Shown here in pieces: positions 54,771 through 62,556 of a stretch of 64,000 nt of DNA. The notes beneath the pieces are model-generated. The model was not told where the DNA came from, did not search any database, and saw only the letters and a program-made list of their open reading frames with translations. The stretch covers positions 124,001 to 188,000 of the forward strand of contig JBGUBD010000002.1 of NCBI GenBank assembly GCA_041821185.1. Direction: 5' to 3'. Each line of letters begins with the position of its first letter. Within the stretch, counting starts at the first letter, position 1. The position numbers and the translations under genes were made by a program. The stretch comes from Phycisphaerales bacterium AB-hyl4. Lineage in GTDB: Bacteria > Planctomycetota > Phycisphaerae > Phycisphaerales > Phycisphaeraceae.

Positions 54771-55295
54771 ATGGCTTGGATTACCAAAAACTCAGCCGAA
54801 ACGCAGATCGAGCGGCGCACGGAGCCCTGGCTCGACGATGAACTCAAGGCGATGCTTGAAAAGGAAGTGCTCCCGCGCTTCCCCGACAAGCGGGCCGCGT
54901 CGCTGCCGACGATGCACGCCATTCAGGACAAGCACGGCTACTTGCCTTACCAGGCGATCGAAGAGGCCGCAGCCTTCCTTGAGATCAAGGCGGCCGACCT
55001 GCTCGACACCGCCACGTTTTACGAAGAGTACTGGCTCAAGCCGCATGGCAAGTACGTCATCTGGGTATGTCAGAGCCTGAGTTGCGAGATCATGGGCGAG
55101 CCTTCGCTGACCGACCGCCTCAAGCGGAAGCTCGGCATTGACGTCGGCGAAACCACCGACGACGGGAAGTTCACCTTGATGAAGGTCGAATGCCTCGGCT
55201 CATGCGGCACCGCACCGTGCGCCCTGGTCAATCACAAACTGCACGAAAACATCACCCCGCACAACTTCGAGCAGGTGCTCGACTCGCTGGAGTAA
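54771..55295 (+). CDS. nuoE: NADH-quinone oxidoreductase subunit E
   Basis: NuoE is the thioredoxin-like [2Fe-2S] subunit of the NADH-dehydrogenase module. The cluster ligands are C100 and C105 (CQSLSC) and C141 and C145 (CLGSCG). The 174-residue length is normal. It follows nuoD after 73 bases that include palindrome A. Confidence 0.95.
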   Translation: MAWITKNSAETQIERRTEPWLDDELKAMLEKEVLPRFPDKRAASLPTMHAIQDKHGYLPYQAIEEAAAFLEIKAADLLDTATFYEEYWLKPHGKYVIWVCQSLSCEIMGEPSLTDRLKRKLGIDVGETTDDGKFTLMKVECLGSCGTAPCALVNHKLHENITPHNFEQVLDSLE

Positions 55296-55304
55296 GCGCA
55301 ACCT

Positions 55305-55334
55305 AAAGCCCAGGCATGGCCATGCCTGGGCTTT
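55305..55334. terminator. 30-bp perfect palindrome after nuoE
   Basis: AAAGCCCAGGCATGG and CCATGCCTGGGCTTT pair perfectly, ending in TTT. It lies nine bases after nuoE and in front of the small gene and nuoF. It may be a partial terminator that lowers downstream expression. Confidence 0.65.
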
Positions 55335-55347
55335 GCAGCCAAGACTT

Positions 55348-55542
55348 ATGACCTGGTTCACCCGCCTATGTCGACAGACTGGCCTGACGATCCACCACAT
55401 CGTCAAACCTGTCAAAGACGACAATCGCAAGCGTGAGCTAAACCGCAAGGTTGAAGAAAAGAAGGTCAACGACAGCGTCACACTACGACGCACGACCATC
55501 GACGAGATTGAAATCCGCCAAGACGGCGAAAAAACCCGATAA
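55348..55542 (+). CDS. Small protein in the nuo group
   Basis: The 64-residue protein begins MTWFTRLCRQTGLTIHHIVKPV and continues with a highly charged segment (KDDNRKRELNRKVEEKK) and LRRTTIDEIEIRQDGEK. It has no Cys pair and no membrane helix. I do not know its function. Its place between nuoE and nuoF and its tidy start suggest a real gene, perhaps a complex I assembly or associated factor. A longer start at 55333 lies inside the palindrome and is rejected. Confidence 0.6.
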   Translation: MTWFTRLCRQTGLTIHHIVKPVKDDNRKRELNRKVEEKKVNDSVTLRRTTIDEIEIRQDGEKTR

Positions 55543-55549
55543 CCGTTCA

Positions 55550-55570
55550 GCGGCCGACCCGCAGGGTCGC
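55550..55570. repeat. GCGGCCG(A)CCC hairpin (family C, copy 1)
   Basis: GCGGCCGACCC-GCAGGGTCGC holds the hairpin GACCC-GCA-GGGTC, a few bases upstream of a GATGAC. The copy at 58110-58130 has the compensating pair T-A in place of A-T (GTCCC-GCA-GGGAC), so the stem is conserved. Confidence 0.55.
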
Positions 55571-55598
55571 CCCCGGATGACAAACCCGGAACGACGAT

Positions 55599-56957
55599 AT
55601 GCCCCTTAAAGAACCCGTCCTCACCAAGCGAATCCCCACGCCCCCGTTCGGCGACATGGCCGACCGCAAGCTCATCACGTATGACGAATACGTGAAGACC
55701 GGCGGCTACACGTCGCTGGAAAAAGCCGTCGGCATGGAGCCGAGCGAAGTCGTCGACATCGTCAAGGCCGCCGAACTGCGCGGCCGAGGCGGCGCGGGTT
55801 TCCCGGCCGGCATGAAGTGGTCGTTCCTCCCGCCGCTGGACGACGGCCAGCGCTTCCTCGCTATCAACGCTGACGAGTCCGAGCCCGCGACATTCAAAGA
55901 CCGCTTGCTGATCGACTTCGATCCGCACATGACCATCGAAGGCATCGCGATCTGCATGTACGCATGCCAGCTCGACACGGCCTACTTCTACATCCGCGGT
56001 GAGTACCACCACCAGCGCGAAGTCTTCGAAAACGCCATCAAGGAAGCCTACGCCAACAACATCTTCGGCCCCAACTCGCGCATGGGCAAGGTCAACGGCC
56101 GAGCCCCCAACCTCTACCTCCACCGCGGGGCCGGTGCCTACATCTGCGGTGAAGAGACCGGCTTGCTCGAATCGCTGGAAGGCAAGCGCGGTTGGCCGCG
56201 CATCAAGCCGCCGTTCCCCGCCGTCGCCGGCGCGTTCGGTCGGCCGACGATCATCAACAACGTCGAAACCCTCGCGCTCGTGACGCCGATCATCGAACAC
56301 GGCGCCGACTGGTTTAAGAGCATGGGCAAGGGGCGTCCCGAAGGCGCTCCGCCCCAAGTGCCCGCCAGCTTCGGCCCCAAGCTCTACGGCGTGTCGGGCC
56401 ATGTCGAACGCCCCGGTGTCTATGAGGATCACCTCGGCATCAAGATGTCCGACCTTATCGAGGGCGTCTGCGGCGGCATGCGCGGCGGCAAGAAGTTCAA
56501 GGCCGCCATCCCCGGCGGCATCTCCATGGGCATCCTGTCGACCGACCAGTACGAAGCCGAGCTCGACTTCGACATCGGCAAGAAATACGCCTGCCTCGGC
56601 CTCGGCACGGCCGGCGTCATCGTCATGGACGAAGACACGGACATGGTCGCCGTCGCCCGCAACGTCGCCCGCTTCTTCGCCCACGAATCCTGCGGCCAGT
56701 GCACGCCTTGTCGCGAAGGCACGGGCTGGATGTACCAGATCCTCAAGCGCATCGAAGCCGGCGACGGCACGACCAAGGACCTGGACATGCTGCTGGAGTT
56801 GTCCGGATCGATGGGCTCGATGCCCGGCACGACCATCTGCGGTCTGGCCGACGGCGCGAACTGGGCGGTGCGCACCATCGTCAACAAGTTCTGGGACGAG
56901 TTCGAGGCCCGCGTGCGTAAAGAGAAGTACGTCAGCCTCGCGGTGATCGGGCAGTAA
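55599..56957 (+). CDS. nuoF: NADH-quinone oxidoreductase subunit F
   Basis: NuoF binds NADH, FMN and one [4Fe-4S] cluster and is the electron entry of complex I. The 452-residue product has GRGGAGFPAGMKWSF at 62-76 (NADH site), GAYICGEETGLLESLEG (FMN), and CGQCTPCREGT at 365-375 with a further Cys in GTTICGLAD. Start at 55599. Confidence 0.97.
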   Translation: MPLKEPVLTKRIPTPPFGDMADRKLITYDEYVKTGGYTSLEKAVGMEPSEVVDIVKAAELRGRGGAGFPAGMKWSFLPPLDDGQRFLAINADESEPATFKDRLLIDFDPHMTIEGIAICMYACQLDTAYFYIRGEYHHQREVFENAIKEAYANNIFGPNSRMGKVNGRAPNLYLHRGAGAYICGEETGLLESLEGKRGWPRIKPPFPAVAGAFGRPTIINNVETLALVTPIIEHGADWFKSMGKGRPEGAPPQVPASFGPKLYGVSGHVERPGVYEDHLGIKMSDLIEGVCGGMRGGKKFKAAIPGGISMGILSTDQYEAELDFDIGKKYACLGLGTAGVIVMDEDTDMVAVARNVARFFAHESCGQCTPCREGTGWMYQILKRIEAGDGTTKDLDMLLELSGSMGSMPGTTICGLADGANWAVRTIVNKFWDEFEARVRKEKYVSLAVIGQ

Positions 56958-56990
56958 GGCAGCGTTCCTTCGGGGCGGCCGCTAAACGTT

Positions 56991-58100
56991 ATGACGGTGA
57001 ATCACACATTGCCTGCGGCCGTGGAGGCGATAGAACACGGCATCGACGTCGGCGTGCATATCGGTGCGCAGCTTTACGTCTCGCAGCGCGGCGAAATCAT
57101 CGCCGACCTCGCGGTCGGTGAGGCCCGCGCAGGCGTGCCCATGACCCCCGAACATCTCGTGCTCTGGATGAGCTCCACGAAGCCCATCACCGCGATCGCC
57201 ATCGCTCAGCAGATCGAACGCGGCAAGCTCGATCTCGACGCTCGCGTGGCCCGCTATATGCCCGACTTCGGCCAGCATGGCAAGGACCGCATCACCCTCC
57301 GCCATCTGCTCACGCACACCGCCGGCTTCCGACCGCCACGCTTCGACTTCCCTCAGGACGACTGGCAAACCATCATTGCCAAAATCTGCGCGACTCCCAT
57401 CGAGCGAGATTGGGAACCCGGCGAAAAGGCCGGCTACCACACGCACACCAGCTGGTTCATCCTCGCTGAGCTTGTCCAGCAAGTCACCGGCGAACGATAT
57501 TCCGACTACGTCCGCTCGCACATCTTCGAACCCATCGGCATGAACGATTCGCACATCGGCATGCCTGTCGAGCAGTATGACAACTACGGCGACCGCATTG
57601 CCATCATGATGAATACCGCCAAAGGCGAGCGCAAGCCCTTTATCGAACCTGCCGTGCACAAGGCGTGGGCCACCCAAGCCCGGCCCGGCGGCAACGGCTA
57701 CGGCCCGACACGCGAACTCGCCCGTTTCTATGAAATGCTCCTCGCAGGCGGCGAATACAACGGCCAGCGTATCGTCAGTCACGACACGGTCCGCCTCTTC
57801 ACCGCTCGCCATCGCGTGAGCCTCTACGACCACACCTTCCGCCACACCATGGACTGGGGCCTCGGCTTCATGGTCGACTCTAAACGCTATGGCCGCGATA
57901 CCGTGCCCTACGGCTTCGGGGATCATGCCTCCCAACGCGCCTTCGGCCACAGCGGCAGTCAGTCATCCACCGCCTTCGTCGACCCTGCCCACAGCCTCGT
58001 CGTCGCCCTGGTCTGCAACGGCATGCCCGGCGAAGCAAAGCACCAACGCCGCATGCGCGACATCCTCGCCGCTGCCTACGAAGACCTGAATCTGGCATGA
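56991..58100 (+). CDS. Serine hydrolase of the beta-lactamase / PBP4* superfamily
   Basis: The 369-residue protein has SSTK at 61-64 (Ser-x-x-Lys nucleophile), a YHTHT around 147 in the Tyr-x-[Asn/Ser/Thr] position, and FGHSGSQ in the KTG-equivalent position. LRHLLTHTAGF is typical of class C-like esterases and carboxypeptidases. No signal peptide is seen, so it appears cytosolic, which argues against a resistance beta-lactamase. Probable esterase or amidase; substrate unknown. Starts 33 bases after nuoF. Confidence 0.85.
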   Translation: MTVNHTLPAAVEAIEHGIDVGVHIGAQLYVSQRGEIIADLAVGEARAGVPMTPEHLVLWMSSTKPITAIAIAQQIERGKLDLDARVARYMPDFGQHGKDRITLRHLLTHTAGFRPPRFDFPQDDWQTIIAKICATPIERDWEPGEKAGYHTHTSWFILAELVQQVTGERYSDYVRSHIFEPIGMNDSHIGMPVEQYDNYGDRIAIMMNTAKGERKPFIEPAVHKAWATQARPGGNGYGPTRELARFYEMLLAGGEYNGQRIVSHDTVRLFTARHRVSLYDHTFRHTMDWGLGFMVDSKRYGRDTVPYGFGDHASQRAFGHSGSQSSTAFVDPAHSLVVALVCNGMPGEAKHQRRMRDILAAAYEDLNLA

Positions 58101-58109
58101 GCGGGTTTC

Positions 58110-58130
58110 GCGGCCGTCCCGCAGGGACGC
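58110..58130. repeat. GCGGCCG(T)CCC hairpin (family C, copy 2)
   Basis: Second copy of the element at 55550-55570, lying just upstream of pyrR. The stem is GTCCC-GCA-GGGAC. Confidence 0.55.
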
Positions 58131-58164
58131 TCTCAAGATGACCCCTGTGTCGCGTCGATGTACC

Positions 58165-58722
58165 ATGGCAATCATGCGCAACCTTGCTGACGAAATACGG
58201 GTCGCCGAGCTGACCACCGCGCTCGCGGATCGCTTGAAGCAGCGCATCGCTGACGACCCGGATGCGCCCTGGGCCCTGGTGGGCATTCGCAGTCGCGGCG
58301 ACGACCTTGCCCGGCGGCTGGCTGAGCGTTTGAACCTTGAGCAAGTCGGCACGCTGGACATCACGCTCTACCGCGACGATCTTTCGGAGGTCGGCCCGCA
58401 GCCGGTGGTGCGAACGACCGAAGTGCCCTTCGATATCGACGGGGTGAATATCATCCTCGTCGATGATGTGCTGATGACCGGCCGATCGGTTCGCGCTGCG
58501 TTGCAGTCGCTGATGGACCTCGGTCGGCCGCGCCGCGTCTGGCTGACTGTGCTGGTCGACCGTGGCGGGCGCGAGCTGCCCATCGCCGCCGACGAAGCCG
58601 GGCTGACGATTGACTCGCTCGGCCCGCGCGATCGGGTGAAGGTGCAGCTCAAGCCGACCGACGAAGCCGACGCGATCAACATCGTCGGCGACCGTGCCAT
58701 CGACGAGGAGGGCCCGCGTTGA
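58165..58722 (+). CDS. pyrR: PyrR bifunctional pyrimidine regulator / uracil phosphoribosyltransferase
   Basis: PyrR binds pyr mRNA or acts as a UPRT. The 185-residue product has IRSRGDDLARRLAERL, DITLYRDDL, the PRPP motif IILVDDVLMTGRSVRAAL and VLVDRGGRELPIAADE. Starts at 58165 (ATG); 58138 and 58174 are also in frame. The stop overlaps pyrB as TTGA. I see no good PyrR binding loop upstream, so attenuation here is unproven. Confidence 0.9.
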   Translation: MAIMRNLADEIRVAELTTALADRLKQRIADDPDAPWALVGIRSRGDDLARRLAERLNLEQVGTLDITLYRDDLSEVGPQPVVRTTEVPFDIDGVNIILVDDVLMTGRSVRAALQSLMDLGRPRRVWLTVLVDRGGRELPIAADEAGLTIDSLGPRDRVKVQLKPTDEADAINIVGDRAIDEEGPR

Positions 58723-59669
58723 ACCAGTCCGACGCCTACCCCTGGACGCATCGCCACCTGCTCGGCCTCGAAGCGCTCCCGCCCGAGGACATCCGCCACC
58801 TGCTCGCCACCGCCCGCGGCTTCGAGCAGGTCTCCACCCGCAGCGTCAAGAAAGTGCCCGCCCTGCGCGGCAAGGTTGTCGTCAATCTCTTCTTCGAAGA
58901 CTCCACCCGCACGCGCGCCAGTTTCCACCTTGCCGCCAGCCGACTCAGCGCCGACGTGCTCGACTTCTCCGGCAAGGGATCAAGCACGAGCAAGGGCGAA
59001 ACCCTCCGCGACACCGGCCGAACCATCGAAGCCATGGGCGTCGACGCCATCGTCGTCCGCCATCACCTCTCCGGCGCCGCCGCCCAGCTTGCCCGATCCG
59101 TCGACTGTTCTGTCATCAACGGCGGCGATGGCCAGCACGAACACCCCACGCAAGGCCTGCTCGATGCATACACCATCGCCAAACGATTCGACCGCCTCGA
59201 CACGTTCGACCTCACTGGCCTGACGGTCGCCATCGTCGGCGACATCGCCCACTCTCGCGTCGCCCGCTCTAACGTGCATTGCCTGACCAAACTCGGTGCG
59301 GAAGTGATACTCGTCGGCCCGCCCACGCTGCTGCCGACGAGCTTCCGCGAAATGGGCTGCGAAATCAGCCACAGCCTCGACGACGTGCTGCCGCGGATCA
59401 ACGTCGTCAACATGCTGCGCGTTCAGTTCGAACGCTTGAAGAGCCCGGCCTTCCCATCGGTGCGCGAATATGCCGCCACCTTCGGCCTGTCGCAGCGCCG
59501 CCTCGCCAAAGCCCGCGACGACATTCTCGTTATGCACCCGGGCCCGATGAATCGCGGTTTGGAGATCGAGTCCGCCGTCGCCGACGGCCCCAACTCCGCG
59601 ATCCTGCAACAGGTCACCCACGGCCTCGCTGTGCGGATGGCGGTGCTGTTCCTTGTTACCGCTGTTTGA
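58719..59669 (+). CDS. pyrB: Aspartate carbamoyltransferase catalytic subunit
   Basis: PyrB joins carbamoyl phosphate and aspartate in pyrimidine synthesis. The 316-residue product has FEDSTRTRASFHLAASRL (carbamoyl-phosphate site), QHEHPTQGLLDAYT, DIAHSRVARSN and VMHPGPMNRG. It uses TTG at 58719, overlapping the pyrR stop, with GAGGAGGG upstream. No pyrC or pyrI follows. Confidence 0.97.
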   Translation: MNQSDAYPWTHRHLLGLEALPPEDIRHLLATARGFEQVSTRSVKKVPALRGKVVVNLFFEDSTRTRASFHLAASRLSADVLDFSGKGSSTSKGETLRDTGRTIEAMGVDAIVVRHHLSGAAAQLARSVDCSVINGGDGQHEHPTQGLLDAYTIAKRFDRLDTFDLTGLTVAIVGDIAHSRVARSNVHCLTKLGAEVILVGPPTLLPTSFREMGCEISHSLDDVLPRINVVNMLRVQFERLKSPAFPSVREYAATFGLSQRRLAKARDDILVMHPGPMNRGLEIESAVADGPNSAILQQVTHGLAVRMAVLFLVTAV

Positions 59670-59819
59670 GAATTGCTGATTTCTGATTTCTAATTGCTGA
59701 TTTGAAGATGCCTGTCGAGCGTCATCGCCCGGAGCTTTCCCAAATCCGATATTCGAAATCCCAAGTCCGAAATCCATCACCACCCTGCACACCCCGTTCC
59801 AATTTCGTATAACGGTCCA
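59670..59819. repeat. Repetitive A/T-rich gap with AATCCGAAATCC-type runs
   Basis: Between pyrB and gmk two styles of imperfect direct repeats occur: TTGCTGATTTCTGATTTC-type runs (59672-59704) and AAATCCGATATTCGAAATCC-type runs (59743-59775). Both are low-complexity and non-coding. Confidence 0.6.
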
Positions 59820-60428
59820 ATGACCGATCAACCCACGAACGCACCTACCCCGACCGGCATGCTCCTTATCATCTCCGGGCCCTCTGGCGTTGGTAAGACT
59901 ACGATCACCCGAGCCGTCGAACGCCAGCTCGACACCGTCTTCAGCGTCTCCAACACCACCCGCCCCAAGACCGCCGACGATGTGGATGGCGTTGACTACC
60001 ATTTTGTGACCCGCGAGGAATTCGAACGCGAACGCGAGGCCGGCGAGCTGCTCGAATGGGCCGAGGTGTTCGGCAACTGCTACGGCACGCCGCGTAAGCC
60101 GGTGGAAGAAAACCTTGCCAAGGGGCGGGTCGTGCTGCTGGAGATTGATGTGCAGGGGGCCATTCAGGTGAAAGACAACCTGCCCGAAGCGTTTGCGATG
60201 TTCGTGCTGCCGCCGAGCGAGGAGGTACTGCTGAATCGGCTGCGTAGCCGAAAGCGGGAGGATGAATCGGCCATCCAGCGCCGCTTCGCCAAGGCCCGCC
60301 ACGAAATTCGCACGGCCCGCGAGAGCGGTGCGTACGACACTTTCCTCGTAAACGATGATCTGGAAAAAGCCGTCGCCGAGGCGGTGCGGACCATTCGCGA
60401 TGAGCTGGCCCGCCGGGCATCTTCCTGA
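59820..60428 (+). CDS. gmk: Guanylate kinase
   Basis: Gmk phosphorylates GMP to GDP. The 202-residue product has the P-loop SGPSGVGKTT at 19-28, SVSNTTRPKTADDVDGVDYHFV, GNCYGTPRKPVEENL, EIDVQGAIQVK and RLRSRKREDESAIQRR. Start ATG at 59820. A GmhB-like gene follows 23 bases downstream. Confidence 0.97.
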   Translation: MTDQPTNAPTPTGMLLIISGPSGVGKTTITRAVERQLDTVFSVSNTTRPKTADDVDGVDYHFVTREEFEREREAGELLEWAEVFGNCYGTPRKPVEENLAKGRVVLLEIDVQGAIQVKDNLPEAFAMFVLPPSEEVLLNRLRSRKREDESAIQRRFAKARHEIRTARESGAYDTFLVNDDLEKAVAEAVRTIRDELARRASS

Positions 60429-60451
60429 TTTCGTGATACCCTGTAGACATC

Positions 60452-61708
60452 ATGAAACCCGCCATTTTCCTCGATCGCGACAACACGATCATCCACAATG
60501 ATGGCGACCTCGGCGACCCGGATCAGGTCCGCCTCATCCAGGGCGCAAGCTCGGCCATCGCCTCGCTCTGCGGGCTCGGGTACCGCATCGTCGTCATCAC
60601 CAACCAGGGCGGCGTTGCCCGCGGCAAATATGGCGAAGACGACGTCGCACGCGTGCACGACCGCCTGCATGACATGATCGTCCACGCCGCCAACGGGGCA
60701 CGCATCGATGCGTTTTACTATTGCCCTTACCACCCCGAGGGCACGGTCCGCCGATATACGCAGGAACATCCCTGGCGAAAGCCGCAGCCCGGCATGCTCT
60801 TCCAGGCGGCGGAGGATCACAGCATCGACCTGTCGCGAAGTTGGACGATTGGCGATCAACTTCGCGATGTTGAAGCGGGCAAAGCCGCAGGCACGCGTAC
60901 GATTCTGCTCAACGCCGACGGACGCGCACCTGGCGAAGACGTGCCTGACGCGCAGCAGCCCGACTTCGTCGTGCGCAATCTTGTCGAGGCGGTGCGGATT
61001 GTGGCGCAGAAGCGTCATCAGTCGGAGCTATCACAGGACACGGCCCGCCGGTCGGCGGAAGCGCCCGGCCGCGACAAATGGAACGCCGCAGCAGTGGCCC
61101 GCCTTCAGCAATCAAGCAAGCCCATCGCTCCGGAGAAGGCGGATGCTCCCAGCGACTCGGCCAACGACCACGCGGGCAAGGCGGAGGCCGACCCGCCCGC
61201 GCCGCCTGAGGACAAGGCCCGGCCGGTGCTTTTTGAAGACAAGCCGAAGGTTGCCACACCGCCAAGTCCGGCGCCTGCCGGTGATACGCAAGTGAAGCCG
61301 ACCGCGCCCAAACCGGCCGGCCCCAGACGCGCTGCGCCGGAACCCGTCGAGCCGAAGCCCCCATCGCCGCCGCCCGCGCCAGCCCCGTCGCCGCCCACGT
61401 CGACTTCGCCTGCGACGGCGAAGCGTCACGTTGTTGAAGATGATGAACCCGCCAGTCTCGGTACGTCGAAGGTGCCCGCCGAGACGACCCTTCGGCAAAT
61501 CCTTCACGAACTCCGCCACCAGCGCGGCGAGGGCCAAACCTTCTCCTACCCCATCGTGCTGGCGATCATCCTGCAGATGGTTGCTGGCGTATGTCTGCTC
61601 GGCGGACTGTGGATGGGTGCGGGCGACAACGACCTGTTCCAGCGCTGGATTGCAGCGGCCCTCATCTTCCAGGGCGCGACCATCGCCACGCTACTGTTTC
61701 CGCGATGA
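60452..61708 (+). CDS. GmhB-like HAD phosphatase fused to Pro-rich linker and membrane tail
   Basis: The 418-residue protein has an HAD/histidinol-phosphatase-type domain (1-190) like D,D-heptose 1,7-bisphosphate phosphatase: nucleophile FLDRD (D8, D10), TNQGGVARG, FYYCPYHPEG and IGDQLRDVEAGKAAG. The zinc loop keeps C-x-x-H, but where GmhB has Cys-x-Cys before RKP this protein has His-Pro-Trp, so the site is altered. A Pro/Ala/Lys/Glu-rich linker follows (about 200-345), then two hydrophobic segments (about 368-388, 395-417). Function of the tail is unknown; it may anchor the enzyme. Confidence 0.85.
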   Translation: MKPAIFLDRDNTIIHNDGDLGDPDQVRLIQGASSAIASLCGLGYRIVVITNQGGVARGKYGEDDVARVHDRLHDMIVHAANGARIDAFYYCPYHPEGTVRRYTQEHPWRKPQPGMLFQAAEDHSIDLSRSWTIGDQLRDVEAGKAAGTRTILLNADGRAPGEDVPDAQQPDFVVRNLVEAVRIVAQKRHQSELSQDTARRSAEAPGRDKWNAAAVARLQQSSKPIAPEKADAPSDSANDHAGKAEADPPAPPEDKARPVLFEDKPKVATPPSPAPAGDTQVKPTAPKPAGPRRAAPEPVEPKPPSPPPAPAPSPPTSTSPATAKRHVVEDDEPASLGTSKVPAETTLRQILHELRHQRGEGQTFSYPIVLAIILQMVAGVCLLGGLWMGAGDNDLFQRWIAAALIFQGATIATLLFPR

Positions 61709-61819
61709 TGCAAGAGCATCATGGCAGCCGGGCACGCTCGCAATACTGCATCGCTTTGATCCGGTCGCCTCGCGGAACACTCGGCAACGGTAAGGCATGG
61801 CTTGGAGGGAAATGAAAAG

Positions 61820-61850
61820 AGCCCGCGCAGGTCCATACCGTGCGCGGGCT
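61820..61850. terminator. Hairpin downstream of pilZ
   Basis: AGCCCGCGCA (61820-61829) pairs with TGCGCGGGCT (61841-61850) around an 11-base loop. Read from pilZ it is followed by CTTTTC, so it probably terminates that gene. Confidence 0.7.
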
Positions 61851-61876
61851 AGCGTGGGTGGTTTGATTGTGAAAGG

Positions 61877-62311
61877 CTATGCCGCGCGTCGAGTCGTGCG
61901 TACGCTGTTGGCGGCGAATGTGCGGGCAGTCAGGTAGTCGCGCAAGCGGCGCTGGTCGATCATGCTGGTGAAGCGGTCGAACTGCATGCCCATCCGCACG
62001 GGCCCTTCGGTCGCGTCCGGTTCGTGAAGGCGCACCACTCGGCCGACGGCGCGGAACATGACCTGGCTCTGGCCTGGCAGCATTGCGCGGAACTCGATCT
62101 CAGTGCCAGGCTCGACGAGCTCGTCGAGCTCGAATCGCATTCCGCCCATGCTGATGTCGTATATGTGTCCGGTCCAGCGGTAGCGATCATCTCCCACGAG
62201 GCGTGCACGCATGAGTGTGTACATGGCGGGCACCTTCAGCCGCGGGTGAAGTCGCTGCTCGGCCATGCGAGGTGTACCGGCGGGGGGCAAAGTGATTGTT
62301 GCAGTCGTCAT
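61877..62311 (-). CDS. PilZ-domain protein
   Basis: PilZ domains bind cyclic di-GMP. The 144-residue product has the RxxxR motif as RLHPR near 20-24, and DxSxxG as DISMGGMRFEL, followed by the barrel strands (GTEIEFRAML, GRVVRLHEP, RMGMQFDRF). Both binding motifs are intact, so c-di-GMP binding is likely. AAGGAG lies 6 bases upstream of the ATG at 62311; another ATG lies at 62314. No partner gene adjoins it. Confidence 0.9.
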   Translation of the reverse strand: MTTATITLPPAGTPRMAEQRLHPRLKVPAMYTLMRARLVGDDRYRWTGHIYDISMGGMRFELDELVEPGTEIEFRAMLPGQSQVMFRAVGRVVRLHEPDATEGPVRMGMQFDRFTSMIDQRRLRDYLTARTFAANSVRTTRRAA

Positions 62312-62556
62312 CATGCACTCCTTGTCGGGCCTCGCGATCCCTCTGATCCGCATGGCCAACACGGCAAACATCGACTCGATTGCCCAGTCGGTTTAGATGG
62401 AAGAGACGTAAAAATTCACCCAGTTCACATGGTCGGCTTATGCGGCATGACCGATAACGTCTGGAACCTCGTTGTCAGTCTCGTCAACACGCGTAACATT
62501 GCTGCTTGTGGGGCAACGTCACGCGAAAAAAACCGCAAACACAGGTTTCGCCTGAA

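Noticed and set aside
55200..56684. Minus-strand frame of 494 codons across nuoE-nuoF
   Set aside because: Antisense of nuoF, with no family features.
58131..58164. PyrR-binding RNA loop and attenuator before pyrR
   Set aside because: The hairpin here belongs to a dispersed repeat (copy at 55550) and lacks a recognisable PyrR-binding sequence or T-run.
58980..60302. Minus-strand frame of 440 codons across pyrB and gmk
   Set aside because: It spans two clear plus-strand genes and the repeat-rich gap between them and shows no recognisable domain.
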